A stretch of DNA of 64,000 nucleotides from Pelagibacteraceae bacterium AG-464-P07 (GCA_003211695.1 QCSA01000002.1:82590-146589); one strand, 5' to 3'. Counted from the stretch's first letter, positions 36,738 to 45,414 are shown. The notes: generated from the sequence alone by a model not told the origin. Translations and numbers: made by a program.

Positions 36738-37481
36738 TTAATAGGTTGATAGACCTCTTTTTTTCATTTCGCCTGTTAAAGAGAATAAGACACCAAGTCC
36801 AAGTATACTTGCCACTATGTCTCCCATAGCCCAACCAGGGAAAACTATTGTCCAAGCTGATGCACCCATTTCACCAATGCTGGCCCAAACATAAGCTCCC
36901 ATTGCTGCACTTACTACACTGGCTATTACCACTGCTATTACTGCCTTGAATACGTTTTCATTAAGTTTAAATGCTGAACTAGTTGTTTGTGCTAAAATAT
37001 ACCAACCAACTACACATATTAAACCAGCAATTACTCTTCCCCAAATTCCTAAAGATGGAGCAAGGTAATAACCTGCTACCATTGCAACAATTATAGTTAC
37101 CGCAACTAAAACAGTGCTTTTAACTAAATCTGCACTTTTAGCTTGGCCACTAGACAAGTCTATTTTCATCCATCTAAACAAATAATAAAGTAATAAAGTA
37201 TTTGCGAAAAAAGCAGGAATTGGATTTTGACCAATATTGATAGCGATTGGATTACCTGCCAAAGCGCCACCTATAAAAGTTCCTATAGCGGCTGCTGCCC
37301 ATCCGTATGGTCCAAACCAAATAGCTCCTGTTACCATAAATATACATGGCAACCAAAAGAAGCTTGCCCCAGCTGCTCCTGGAATTGATAAAAGCATTGA
37401 GCATAGATAAGCAGAAGCAACTATAGCGGCTGCCCAAATAGCTGATGCTACAAAAATTCCTGTTCCAGATTTTGTACTCAT
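36738..37481 (-). CDS. ECF transporter substrate-capture (S) component
   Basis: A 247-aa membrane protein with about six hydrophobic segments, rich in Gly and Ala. The stretch IWFGPYGWAAAAIGTFIGG, following a proline-containing helix, and the late PGWAMGDIVASILGLGVLF, resemble S components such as those for vitamins. It immediately precedes the T-A-A' fusion on the same strand, which is the strongest evidence. A near-consensus Shine-Dalgarno (ggggaggt) lies 6 nt before the ATG. I could not assign it to a named S family. No TPP riboswitch motif is visible in the leader. Confidence 0.75.
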   Translation of the reverse strand: MSTKSGTGIFVASAIWAAAIVASAYLCSMLLSIPGAAGASFFWLPCIFMVTGAIWFGPYGWAAAAIGTFIGGALAGNPIAINIGQNPIPAFFANTLLLYYLFRWMKIDLSSGQAKSADLVKSTVLVAVTIIVAMVAGYYLAPSLGIWGRVIAGLICVVGWYILAQTTSSAFKLNENVFKAVIAVVIASVVSAAMGAYVWASIGEMGASAWTIVFPGWAMGDIVASILGLGVLFSLTGEMKKRGLSTY

Positions 37482-37577
37482 ATTTTTACCTCCCCAAGTG
37501 ATTCTTTAAAGGTGAACACTATGCACATTATTAAAAGTATATAAAGAAAGTAATTTGATTCTTAAATTTATTTAAAT

Positions 37578-38321
37578 TTATTTTTTATCTAAGATTTTTT
37601 TTAATTCTCGTAATGGTGGAGTTGCTTCTAACATACCTTTTTCTAGTAAATCCCAGTAAATTCCAGAAGGTCGACTTTTATTCCTGTTTGTGGATAACTT
37701 TTGTTTATTGGTAATTATCCAATCAACTATTATATCAGTTTCGCTTGGTTCAAGTTCAAAATTAACTACTTGTACTTCATGGACCACTGCAACGATGGGT
37801 GTATTCTCATCAACAATTTTTAAATCAGCAAACATTCCCCATTCAAGATCAAAAAAACCATGTCCCTTTCCGAATCTAACTCCATTCTTTGATACCGCAG
37901 AAGCACCAGTTAACATTAAATCTATTTTTCCTAAATTTTTAATTTCCTTTAGGGAGATACTTTTACCAAAATGCTCTAAACCATCCAAGGTACTTGCAAA
38001 AACTTCATTTCCTTTATTTACCATATTTTTTGTGATTAAAATTAATCCCCTATAGATTCCATATGTTGAAACAATTATATCTTTTTCATCTTTAATTGCT
38101 TGTTCCCTTATTGTTGTTAGGCAATTATCAGGGGTAATGAATAATAACTTTGACTCCTTGTATTCTTCACTTTTAATAATTTGATCATGAGCTTTTATAC
38201 TATCTTTAAAATCAGGAATATATTCTTCAAAATTCAAATGAAACCTTGAGTCTGGTAAAGCAACATTTTTTAGCCTTTGCCACACTTTTAAACGTACTTG
38301 CTGTTTGTCTTTTTTATCCAT
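37578..38321 (-). CDS. COG0212 protein, 5-formyltetrahydrofolate cyclo-ligase-like
   Basis: A 247-aa relative of 5-formyl-THF cyclo-ligase. The C-terminal ATP/folate motif reads GVRFGKGHGFFDLEWGM, which is the COG0212 form (GKGxGFxDLE), in place of GxGKGYYDR in true 5-FCL. The N-terminus has a typical VRLKVWQRLK. COG0212 proteins are known to lack normal 5-FCL activity and have been linked to thiamin metabolism by comparative genomics and plant genetics. It lies 96 nt upstream of the ECF transporter genes on the same strand, which fits a vitamin salvage role. The precise reaction is unknown. Confidence 0.8.
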   Translation of the reverse strand: MDKKDKQQVRLKVWQRLKNVALPDSRFHLNFEEYIPDFKDSIKAHDQIIKSEEYKESKLLFITPDNCLTTIREQAIKDEKDIIVSTYGIYRGLILITKNMVNKGNEVFASTLDGLEHFGKSISLKEIKNLGKIDLMLTGASAVSKNGVRFGKGHGFFDLEWGMFADLKIVDENTPIVAVVHEVQVVNFELEPSETDIIVDWIITNKQKLSTNRNKSRPSGIYWDLLEKGMLEATPPLRELKKILDKK

Positions 38322-38399
38322 AAATTTGTATATTATAAAAATATTAAATATAACTCTATAATATTTTTTGTTACTAATTATAACCGAAAGGAATTAAAC

Positions 38400-39020
38400 A
38401 TGAAAAATCTCATTTATTTTTTAACACTTTTTTTATTTTTTTCTCCAGTTATTGCTAAAGAATTTCGAATTGATTTTAATGAAGAAGGAATGAAGCTCTT
38501 CAAGAAAAAAGGCTTTGGTAAAAAAACTATTTATACCAATGCCAAAGATGATAATGGCTATTATGTAAAAGCTGTGTCGGAATCAGGCGCAACAGGAATT
38601 GGTATCGAAATTGACAACAAAGAGCTTTTAAAAGAAATGCCTTTTTTAAATGTTACATTTAAAATTGAAAAAGATTTTACAAATATTGATCAAACGACTA
38701 AAGATGGTCACGATTGGGCCGCAAGAGTGATGATTGGACATGGTAAAAAAATTGGTTCTAAATTACTGAGTTTGTCCCATTCATCATTTTTGGACGAAGG
38801 GTTTCTTCAACAAAGTCCATGGACAAAAGGCAGTCGCGATTATGTTATCTCGAACGATAAGAGCGGCGAATGGCATACACGTAAAGTTAATGTAAAAGAA
38901 TTGCTTGAAAAAACCCATAATATTTCTTTTACTAATTTTCTTGCTATATTTTCAGATTCTAACAACTCAAAACAAAAAATTGTTGCATATTACCGAGATA
39001 TATATTTTAGCGATAACTAA
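38400..39020 (+). CDS. DUF3047-like secreted protein
   Basis: A 206-aa protein with a clear signal peptide (MKNLIYFLTLFLFFSPVIAK, cleavage after about residue 18). The ORF track start at 38298 adds an artefactual leader; the ATG at 38400 follows a Shine-Dalgarno-like aaagga. The mature part has GFGKKTIYTNAKDDNGYYVKA and GHDWAARVMIGHG, resembling DUF3047 (KxxTxYxLxxDxGxxxLxAxS, GDDFAARV), so it is probably a periplasmic beta-sandwich protein. Function is unknown. Its stop is 2 nt before the tRNA-Leu 3' copy, placing it at the right border of the tRNA-bounded segment. Confidence 0.65.
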   Translation: MKNLIYFLTLFLFFSPVIAKEFRIDFNEEGMKLFKKKGFGKKTIYTNAKDDNGYYVKAVSESGATGIGIEIDNKELLKEMPFLNVTFKIEKDFTNIDQTTKDGHDWAARVMIGHGKKIGSKLLSLSHSSFLDEGFLQQSPWTKGSRDYVISNDKSGEWHTRKVNVKELLEKTHNISFTNFLAIFSDSNNSKQKIVAYYRDIYFSDN

Positions 39021-39022
39021 AG

Positions 39023-39043
39023 CGAGTCCAGCCGAGAGCACCA
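39023..39043 (+). repeat. Degenerate direct copy of the tRNA-Leu 3' end (att-like)
   Basis: cgagtccagccgagagcacca matches the last 21 nt of tRNA-Leu at 34360-34380 (cgagtccggccgagggcacca) at 19 of 21 positions, in the same orientation. Both copies are followed within 5 nt by atatgaaaaat; here that sequence holds the start codon of nadK. This is what a site-specific integration into the tRNA 3' end leaves behind. Confidence 0.75.
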
Positions 39044-39050
39044 TTATGAT

Positions 39051-39827
39051 ATGAAAAATATAAAACTTCATTTTGTTTTTGATGCAAATGGTAAATTAAG
39101 TAAAAAAAGATTAAAATTATTAAAAAAATTCAAAAATTACTCACCTCAAAAAGCAGATTTGATTACTGTCCTTGGTGGAGATGGATTTATGCTTCAAACA
39201 TTAAAAAAATTAGGAAGGTTTAATAAACCGTTTTATGGAATGAATATGGGAACCTATGGCTTTTTAATGAACAAATTTAAAACCAAAAAATTTGCTCAAA
39301 ATATTGCCAAATCTAAACTAGTAACTATTTCTGCTTTACAAATGATTGCAAAAACTAAAAATAATATTATGAAAAAAGCTATAGCAATAAACGAAATTTC
39401 TATGCTCAGACAGAGTAAACAAACTGCATCACTGCAAATAAAAAATGGAAAAAGACTAATTATGAAAAAACTAACCTCTGATGGAGTACTAGTATCCACT
39501 CCTGCTGGGAGCACGGGTTATAATCTTTCTGTTCATGGCCCCATCTTGTCGTTAAACTCAAAAAAATTAGCAATTACACCTATTAGTCCATTTCGACCAA
39601 GAAGATGGAAAGGAAGCGTAGTATCAGATAGGTCAGTCATAAAGATAAATAATTTGAATATTAACAAAAGACCAGTCAGTGTTGTGGCTGACAACGTTGA
39701 ATTTAGAAATATAAAAAAAGTAAAAATCTATATTAATCGTAAAATCAAATTTAACTTACTTTATGATCCGAAAAATAGCCTTAATAAGAAAATTAAAATA
39801 GAACAAGTAAGAAAAGAAATAAAGTAG
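39051..39827 (+). CDS. nadK: NAD kinase
   Basis: Phosphorylates NAD to NADP. The 258-aa protein has the GGDG motif in LITVLGGDGFMLQTLKK (about residues 38-54), NMGTYGFLMN, NEISMLRQ, and the diagnostic TSDGVLVSTPAGSTGYNLSVHGPIL. The start is 7 nt after the tRNA-Leu 3' end copy, so its leader is partly tRNA-derived and no Shine-Dalgarno is apparent. It is followed 11 nt later by the dehydrogenase-like gene. Confidence 0.95.
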   Translation: MKNIKLHFVFDANGKLSKKRLKLLKKFKNYSPQKADLITVLGGDGFMLQTLKKLGRFNKPFYGMNMGTYGFLMNKFKTKKFAQNIAKSKLVTISALQMIAKTKNNIMKKAIAINEISMLRQSKQTASLQIKNGKRLIMKKLTSDGVLVSTPAGSTGYNLSVHGPILSLNSKKLAITPISPFRPRRWKGSVVSDRSVIKINNLNINKRPVSVVADNVEFRNIKKVKIYINRKIKFNLLYDPKNSLNKKIKIEQVRKEIK

Positions 39828-39838
39828 AAGTATAATCT

Positions 39839-42265
39839 ATGGAAAAAATAAAATCTCACGCAAAAATTGCAATAATAGGTGGTGGGATTTTAGGCGTTAG
39901 CTTATTATATCATCTTACCAAAGAAGGCTGGAAAGACTTGGTATTAATTGAAAAAGGAGAACTTACTTCTGGTTCTACTTGGCATGCCGCAGGCCAATGT
40001 CCACACATGGTAGGAAGTTATAATTTGGCTAAAGTTCATTTACATTCTACGAATCTTTACAAAAGTCTAGAAAAAGAAACTGGTCAGGCCACTGGATGGC
40101 ACGGATGCGGTAGTTTAAGATTGGCTTACAAACAAGAAGATCTTGATTGGTTTTTTTATGTAAAAGGAATTTTAGATAATGTGGGATCACCTGCGGAGAT
40201 AATTTCTACTAATGAAATTTCAAAAATACATCCTTTTATAAAATTAGATGGAATTATTGGAGGCTTCCATACACCAGAAGACGGGCATACAGATCCAACA
40301 AGTACGACAAATGCAATGGCCAAAGGAGCTAGAAATGGTGGAGCAAAAATATATCGAAACAATCGTGTCATTGACATTAAAGCACGCCCATCGGGAGAAT
40401 GGGAAATTATAACTGAGAGTGGCAATATTGTTTGCGAACATGTTGTTAATGCTGCGGGTAGCTTTTGTTCAGAAGTTAGCCAAATGGTAGGAATAAAAAA
40501 TATACCAAGTATCAATATGATTCATCATTATCTGGTTACTGAAGAGCATCCTGAAATTAAAAAATTAACAAAAGAACTACCTGTTGTAAGAGACCCAATT
40601 TCTTCCTGTTATCTCCGCCAAGAAGGAAAAGGTTTATTAATTGGAATTTACGAAAAAAACTCAAAATGCTGGGCTTTAGATGGAATGGATTGGAAGTTTG
40701 ATATGGAATTATTGGAACCAGAACTTGATAGACTTGAAGAACATTTAAATAAGGGGATGGATAGAATTCCTCAGTTTAAAGATGTAGGGATTAAAAAAAT
40801 AATTTGTGGTCCAATTACCCATACCCCGGATGATAATTTTTTTGCTGGACCAGCTCCTGGATTAAAAAATTTCTGGATGTTCTGTGCTGCAAGTATAGGC
40901 ATAGCCCAAGGTGGAGGTGCTGGGAAATATCTTGCCCAATGGATAACTTACGGTGATGCAGATATAAATATGCTGGAGTTTGAACCAAGAAGATACCTAA
41001 GCTGGATAAATAAAGATTATGCTATTGAGAAATGTAAGGATCAATATAGAAGAATGTATGTAACCGCCTTACCAAATGAAAGTATTGAGGTTGGAAGACC
41101 GATAAAAAAAACACCTATTTATAAAAAATTGAAAGATTTGGGAGCTATTTACCTAGATTCATATGGTTGGGAAAAACCCTGCTGGTTCGCAAAACCTGGA
41201 ATGAGAGAAGAGTACAGTTTTAAACGGTCTAATGCTTTTACTTATGTTCAAAAGGAATGTGAAAATGTTCAAAATAATGTTGGTGTTTTAGATTTAAGTA
41301 CTTTTGCAAAATATGAAATTTCTGGAAAAAATAGCGAATCTTTTTTAGATCGTTTATGTGCAAACAGGATTCCAAAAAAAGAAGGAAGCATTATTCTTAC
41401 CCATATGCTTAATGAAAAAGGACGCATTCAAACGGAATTAACAATAACGCGTTTTCCAAATAACGTTTTTTATGTTCTTTCTTCTACGGCTTCTGAAATT
41501 AGAGATTTTGATTGGTTTAATCTTCATCTTAAAAAAGGAGAGTATGTAAGTATTAAAAATGTTACCCAGGATTATGGAGTGCTTGTTCTAGTAGGACCAA
41601 ATTCGAGAAAAGTATTGTCTCAATTAACTTCTCAAAATTTACATAATAATGATTTTCCTTGGCTTAAAGGTAAAGAAATTTTAATTAACAAAATTCCAGT
41701 GAGAGCACTTAGAGTAAATTATGTTGGCGAATTAGGTTGGGAACTCCATCATTCTATGGATCAAATGGAAACATTATATGATTCAATCTATGAAGTAGGC
41801 AAGAAGGAAAATATAATTAATTTTGGAACTTATGCAGTAAATTCTTTAAGAATGGAAAAAGCATACAGGGGTTGGGGCAGTGAACTTACTGGTGAAATTA
41901 GTTTAGTTGAAGCTGGCATGAGTCGTTTTTTTAATTTGAAGAAAAAAAATAATTTTATTGGGGCCAAAGCCCTTCAAAATAAATCTCAATCCGGAGTTGA
42001 TATTAAAATTGTTTACTTGGAAGTTGATGTGGACAATGCTGATGCGAGAGGTAATGAGCCTGTTTACCATAACAATAAAGTGGTGGGAGTGGTTACTTCA
42101 GGAGGGTATGGATTCAGGACCAAAAAAAGTCTAGCATTCGCTTACGTAAAATCTGATTTAGCTACTGGTGTAAACTTAGAAATTGAAATTCAAGGTCAAA
42201 GAAGAAAAACAAAAATACTCGATAAAGTTGTCTATGATCCGGACAATCAAAAATTAAGGGCCTAA
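39839..42265 (+). CDS. Dimethylglycine/sarcosine dehydrogenase-like FAD oxidoreductase with GcvT domain
   Basis: An 808-aa two-part enzyme for oxidative N-demethylation. The N-terminal DAO-type flavin domain opens AIIGGGILGVSLLYHL and has SGSTWHAAGQ (about residues 46-55), where the His corresponds to the covalently flavinylated residue in dimethylglycine and sarcosine dehydrogenases. The C-terminal half (from about residue 425) is a GcvT-type folate-binding aminomethyltransferase domain, with LGWELH and FNLKKKNNFIGAKAL, which would capture the released formaldehyde as 5,10-methylene-THF. Substrate could be dimethylglycine, sarcosine or another N-methyl compound. Nearby carnitine-to-glycine-betaine genes make dimethylglycine attractive. 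Confidence 0.85.
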   Translation: MEKIKSHAKIAIIGGGILGVSLLYHLTKEGWKDLVLIEKGELTSGSTWHAAGQCPHMVGSYNLAKVHLHSTNLYKSLEKETGQATGWHGCGSLRLAYKQEDLDWFFYVKGILDNVGSPAEIISTNEISKIHPFIKLDGIIGGFHTPEDGHTDPTSTTNAMAKGARNGGAKIYRNNRVIDIKARPSGEWEIITESGNIVCEHVVNAAGSFCSEVSQMVGIKNIPSINMIHHYLVTEEHPEIKKLTKELPVVRDPISSCYLRQEGKGLLIGIYEKNSKCWALDGMDWKFDMELLEPELDRLEEHLNKGMDRIPQFKDVGIKKIICGPITHTPDDNFFAGPAPGLKNFWMFCAASIGIAQGGGAGKYLAQWITYGDADINMLEFEPRRYLSWINKDYAIEKCKDQYRRMYVTALPNESIEVGRPIKKTPIYKKLKDLGAIYLDSYGWEKPCWFAKPGMREEYSFKRSNAFTYVQKECENVQNNVGVLDLSTFAKYEISGKNSESFLDRLCANRIPKKEGSIILTHMLNEKGRIQTELTITRFPNNVFYVLSSTASEIRDFDWFNLHLKKGEYVSIKNVTQDYGVLVLVGPNSRKVLSQLTSQNLHNNDFPWLKGKEILINKIPVRALRVNYVGELGWELHHSMDQMETLYDSIYEVGKKENIINFGTYAVNSLRMEKAYRGWGSELTGEISLVEAGMSRFFNLKKKNNFIGAKALQNKSQSGVDIKIVYLEVDVDNADARGNEPVYHNNKVVGVVTSGGYGFRTKKSLAFAYVKSDLATGVNLEIEIQGQRRKTKILDKVVYDPDNQKLRA

Positions 42266-42326
42266 ACGATTTTATCTAGACAACTAAAATGAAATAAAGC
42301 ATATTCTGAATTTCAAAGGGAGATTC

Positions 42327-43517
42327 ATGGCAACAAGAACAAATACGCCTCCAAAACCTCATCTGGGATTTGGCACAAGAATTAGAAAGTCTCCATATTT
42401 TGAATCTACTTTAAAATGGGGCTGCAAAGAATATACCACTTATAATCACATGTATTTTCCTGTTTATTATAATACTCCCGAAGAGGATTTTTGGAGTTTA
42501 GTTAATGATGTTACACTTTGGGATGTTGCTGTAGAACGACAAGTAGAAATTAAAGGACCGGATGCAGCAAAATTTACACAACTATTAACGCCGAGAAATT
42601 TATCAAACTGTCAAGTTGATCAGTGTAAATATGTTTTAAATACAAATTACCAAGGTGGAATTCTTAGTGATCCAATATTGTTAAAATTGGCAGAAGATCA
42701 TTGGTGGTATTCGATTTCGGATAGCGATCTTTTGCTTTGGGCCATGGGTGTTGCTGGAAAAAACAAATATGATATTGAACTTAGGGAACCTGATGTATCT
42801 CCATTGCAAGTTCAGGGACCAAAATCAAGAGATTTGATGAATGGTTTATTTGGATCATGGATTAATGATCTTAAATACTACTGGTTTAAACAAACGGATT
42901 TAGATGGAATACCAGTAGTTGTTTCAAGAACTGGTTGGAGTGGTGAGATTGGTTATGAAGTTTACCTTCGAGATGCAAAGCGTGGTACAGATTTATACGA
43001 AAAGATTATGGCAGCGGGCAAACAGTATAAAATTGCTCCTACTGGACCATCACAAATCAGGAGGGTAGAGGCTGGAATTTTTTCATATTTTCAAGATATG
43101 CGAGTGACAGACAATCCTTTTGAAATAGGCATGGACAGATTAGTTGATCTTGAAATGGAGATAGATTTTGTTGGTAAAGAAGCACTTAAGAAAATTAAAA
43201 AAGAAGGAATTAAAAGAAAATTGGTGGGCATAGAAATTCTTGGAGATCCTATAAGCAAAGTTGTTCCACCACAGTATACACCCGGGTACTTTGTGCCTGA
43301 TCATTGGCCTGTATTTGATGATAAAAAAGAAATTGGCTATGTTACATCAAAGTGTTATTCCCCAAGATTAAAGAAAAATATTGGATATGCTTTTATACCC
43401 ATTGATTATGTAAAAAATGACACAGAGATAGAAATTAGATCTCCTTATGCGAATTTAAAAGCAAAAGTTGTACCATTACCTTTCTTTGATACTAAAAAAA
43501 GAATTCCAATAAAATAA
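42327..43517 (+). CDS. GcvT/DmdA-like folate-dependent methyltransferase
   Basis: A 396-aa member of the aminomethyltransferase family. The segment KKYTxYNHMxxPxxxxxxEEDF, here KEYTTYNHMYFPVYYNTPEE, and WDVAVERQVEIKGPDAAKF resemble DMSP demethylase DmdA. SRTGWSGEIGYEVYL and DNPFEIGMDRLVDLE are the folate-binding family features. DmdA usually has QGGYEVY in place of EIGYEVY, so this may be a DmdA paralogue rather than true DmdA. A clear Shine-Dalgarno (agggag) lies 6 nt before the ATG. Together with the preceding flavoprotein it may transfer methyl or methylene groups to tetrahydrofolate. Confidence 0.75.
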   Translation: MATRTNTPPKPHLGFGTRIRKSPYFESTLKWGCKEYTTYNHMYFPVYYNTPEEDFWSLVNDVTLWDVAVERQVEIKGPDAAKFTQLLTPRNLSNCQVDQCKYVLNTNYQGGILSDPILLKLAEDHWWYSISDSDLLLWAMGVAGKNKYDIELREPDVSPLQVQGPKSRDLMNGLFGSWINDLKYYWFKQTDLDGIPVVVSRTGWSGEIGYEVYLRDAKRGTDLYEKIMAAGKQYKIAPTGPSQIRRVEAGIFSYFQDMRVTDNPFEIGMDRLVDLEMEIDFVGKEALKKIKKEGIKRKLVGIEILGDPISKVVPPQYTPGYFVPDHWPVFDDKKEIGYVTSKCYSPRLKKNIGYAFIPIDYVKNDTEIEIRSPYANLKAKVVPLPFFDTKKRIPIK

Positions 43518-43552
43518 TCTATGCATTTGAATAAAATCTGTGAGAATCACGG

Positions 43553-44410
43553 ATGAAATTTAGCGATATCCTACTTGCATTGTGCGCACCCTTGCTTTTA
43601 GGTTTTGGTTTTGCGATTGCCAAACCTGCTATGCAGCAGTTTCCACCATTTTTACTAATGGGTTTACGTTTTACCATTGCAGCATTGATTCTAATTTGGT
43701 GGTTTCCCATACCAAAAAAATTACTTAAAGATTTATTTATAGTATCACTTATTGGAGGCACTTTAACTTATGGTTTGGTATATATGGGCTTGGATAGGGT
43801 TGATGCATCTTCCTCAATACTTCTTGTTCATACCGAAGTACCATTTGGAGTAATTATTGCATATTTTTTATTTAAAGAAAGACCAGGAATAAAAAATATA
43901 CTTGGCATAATTATTGCTTTCATAGGACTTTTTATTTTATTGGGTGCTCCCAATCTTGAAGGCAAATTTATTGGTGTTTTGTTATTGCTCTTTGGAGCAT
44001 TTACGTGGTCTTTTGGAATGGTTATGGCAAAACCACTTAGTGAAAAAATTGGAGGATTTGCTGTTACAGCTTGGGTTTGTATATTTACTGGACCAATGTT
44101 GTTATTAGGGTCGTTTATTTTTGATGGTAATACAATTAATTATTTTTTATCTGCAGATTCTAAAGGATGGTTAATAGTTGCTTATCTCAGTTTAATCATG
44201 CAACCTTTAGCATATGGTACTTGGTACCATGTCATTGGACGCAACCCAATTCATAAAGTTATGCCTGTGATGCTTTTGTTGCCTCTTACAGGATTATCAA
44301 CTGCTATTTTTTTACTTGGAGAAGAGCCGACAAAACAAGTATTTATTGGAGGAGCAATTATATTGTTTGGAGTTGGCATGATATTATTTAGTAAAACAAA
44401 AAAAAAATGA
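43553..44410 (+). CDS. EamA family (DMT superfamily) transporter
   Basis: A 285-aa membrane protein with ten hydrophobic segments arranged as two EamA repeats. Recognisable are PAMQQFPPFLLMGLRF in the first repeat and the proline-rich end of helix 4-5 (VHTEVPFGVIIAYFLFKERP), mirrored by MLLLPLTGLSTAIFLLGEEPT in the second. It lies 35 nt after the DmdA-like gene on the same strand, suggesting co-transcription and a metabolite substrate, either uptake or export; the substrate itself cannot be deduced. Confidence 0.88.
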   Translation: MKFSDILLALCAPLLLGFGFAIAKPAMQQFPPFLLMGLRFTIAALILIWWFPIPKKLLKDLFIVSLIGGTLTYGLVYMGLDRVDASSSILLVHTEVPFGVIIAYFLFKERPGIKNILGIIIAFIGLFILLGAPNLEGKFIGVLLLLFGAFTWSFGMVMAKPLSEKIGGFAVTAWVCIFTGPMLLLGSFIFDGNTINYFLSADSKGWLIVAYLSLIMQPLAYGTWYHVIGRNPIHKVMPVMLLLPLTGLSTAIFLLGEEPTKQVFIGGAIILFGVGMILFSKTKKK

Positions 44411-44472
44411 TTGGAGATTTTTTAATGAAGATTGGGTTTATATGATTAGGAACGTTACTTCAAAATTTTTTT

Positions 44473-44751
44473 TTATAATTCCTCTGGTTTACCTTTGGGA
44501 TAAGTAGGTTCAATAATAAATTCTTCCCCTGTATCGTTGTTTTTACATCTTGCCGATAACCAATCGTATTTAAAATTATTCGCAACAACAAAATCATATA
44601 ATACATTGAGTGTATTATTGTCTCGAGTTCTCAAAAGTAACTTTTGTTTGCACTCTTCCATAGTTTTAAAATTATTATCTAATACAAAAGTTTTTTGCGT
44701 ATTCATTGGGTCTTGCCCAATAAGATAAGCCAGTATTATAATTTTAAACAT
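44473..44751 (-). CDS. Small hypothetical protein, possibly secreted
   Basis: A 92-aa protein not recognised. The first 13 residues are hydrophobic (MFKIIILAYLIGQ) and could be a short signal or anchor. Two Cys are present, one at the EECKQK segment and one in SARCKNND, which could form a disulfide if exported. Start and frame are plausible, with A+T use like its neighbours. It lies between the EamA gene and the HD-domain gene, on the same strand as the latter and 29 nt downstream of it. Confidence 0.55.
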   Translation of the reverse strand: MFKIIILAYLIGQDPMNTQKTFVLDNNFKTMEECKQKLLLRTRDNNTLNVLYDFVVANNFKYDWLSARCKNNDTGEEFIIEPTYPKGKPEEL

Positions 44752-44780
44752 TATCTTTATTCTTAAACCAATCAGGAATT

Positions 44781-45296
44781 TTAAGATAAGGTGGTTTTGG
44801 ATATAATCCTATCGTGGTTGTTTTCATTTATCAATTGAGAAGTAATTAAATCTCGGTAATCATCAATTTTTTTCATTTTAATATTTGGTATTTTTGCATC
44901 ATCATCATATTTTCTAAGAATTATTGCATCTTTATAAAATTTTAATGAAGTAAAATTTCGAGATTCCTCATCGTCCATTATTCCTCCTTGAAGTACTAAA
45001 CTAATTTTAGAAGGATCTGATAAAATATCATAATATGATTTATTTCGGCAGAGATATCTTTTGGCTTGAACATGTAGTTTAATGGGTTCAGTGACTTCTG
45101 GTTTGAAATAATCTTTTAAAAAACCAAATCCTACTTCTTCATGTTTTCCATCCAATGATTTTAAAACCAATAAATTAGGATCCTCAATAACAAAATGGCC
45201 ATAGTCGTGAAGTAAACAAGCACAAATAAATGATTTGAAAGAGTGTTTTTTTTCTGCCAACATTGCTGTCTGTATCATATGATCAGATATTGTCAC
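44781..45296 (-). CDS. HD-domain oxygenase of the PhnZ/TmpB type, start codon in doubt
   Basis: HD-domain protein close to the diiron oxygenases that cleave hydroxylated aminophosphonates. Visible metal-ligand regions are DHMIQTA, LLHDYGHF, GKHEEVG, LHVQAKRYL, LQGGIMDDEE and LRKYDDDAK. The track start is GTG at 45296, but the in-frame codons before it encode FYIGEKV, which supplies the YxxE pair that closes over the PhnZ active site. From the stop at 45321-45323 to that Tyr there is no ATG, GTG or TTG. Either translation starts at an unusual codon such as ATT, or the gene has lost its 5' end. The facing neighbour is a truncated aldehyde dehydrogenase. Confidence 0.7.
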   Translation of the reverse strand: MTISDHMIQTAMLAEKKHSFKSFICACLLHDYGHFVIEDPNLLVLKSLDGKHEEVGFGFLKDYFKPEVTEPIKLHVQAKRYLCRNKSYYDILSDPSKISLVLQGGIMDDEESRNFTSLKFYKDAIILRKYDDDAKIPNIKMKKIDDYRDLITSQLINENNHDRIISKTTLS

Positions 45297-45414
45297 TTTC
45301 TCACCAATATAAAAATTTTTTTAATTTGATAATTATATATTATTTTATCAACTATATGCACGGACAATAGATCCTCGAATTTAATTAATTAGTTTTACCT
45401 CTACAATATGATAA

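Noticed and set aside
37482-37577. Possible TPP riboswitch before the ECF S component
   Set aside because: The leader has a strong Shine-Dalgarno but none of the conserved TPP motifs such as CUGAGA, and is too short.
38298-38399. N-terminal extension of the DUF3047-like ORF
   Set aside because: The later ATG at 38400 starts a standard signal peptide behind a Shine-Dalgarno-like sequence.
45325-45350. ttgataa / ttatcaa inverted repeat between the HD gene and the ALDH remnant
   Set aside because: AT-only 7-bp stem with a 12-nt loop and no U-tract; not enough to call a terminator or operator.
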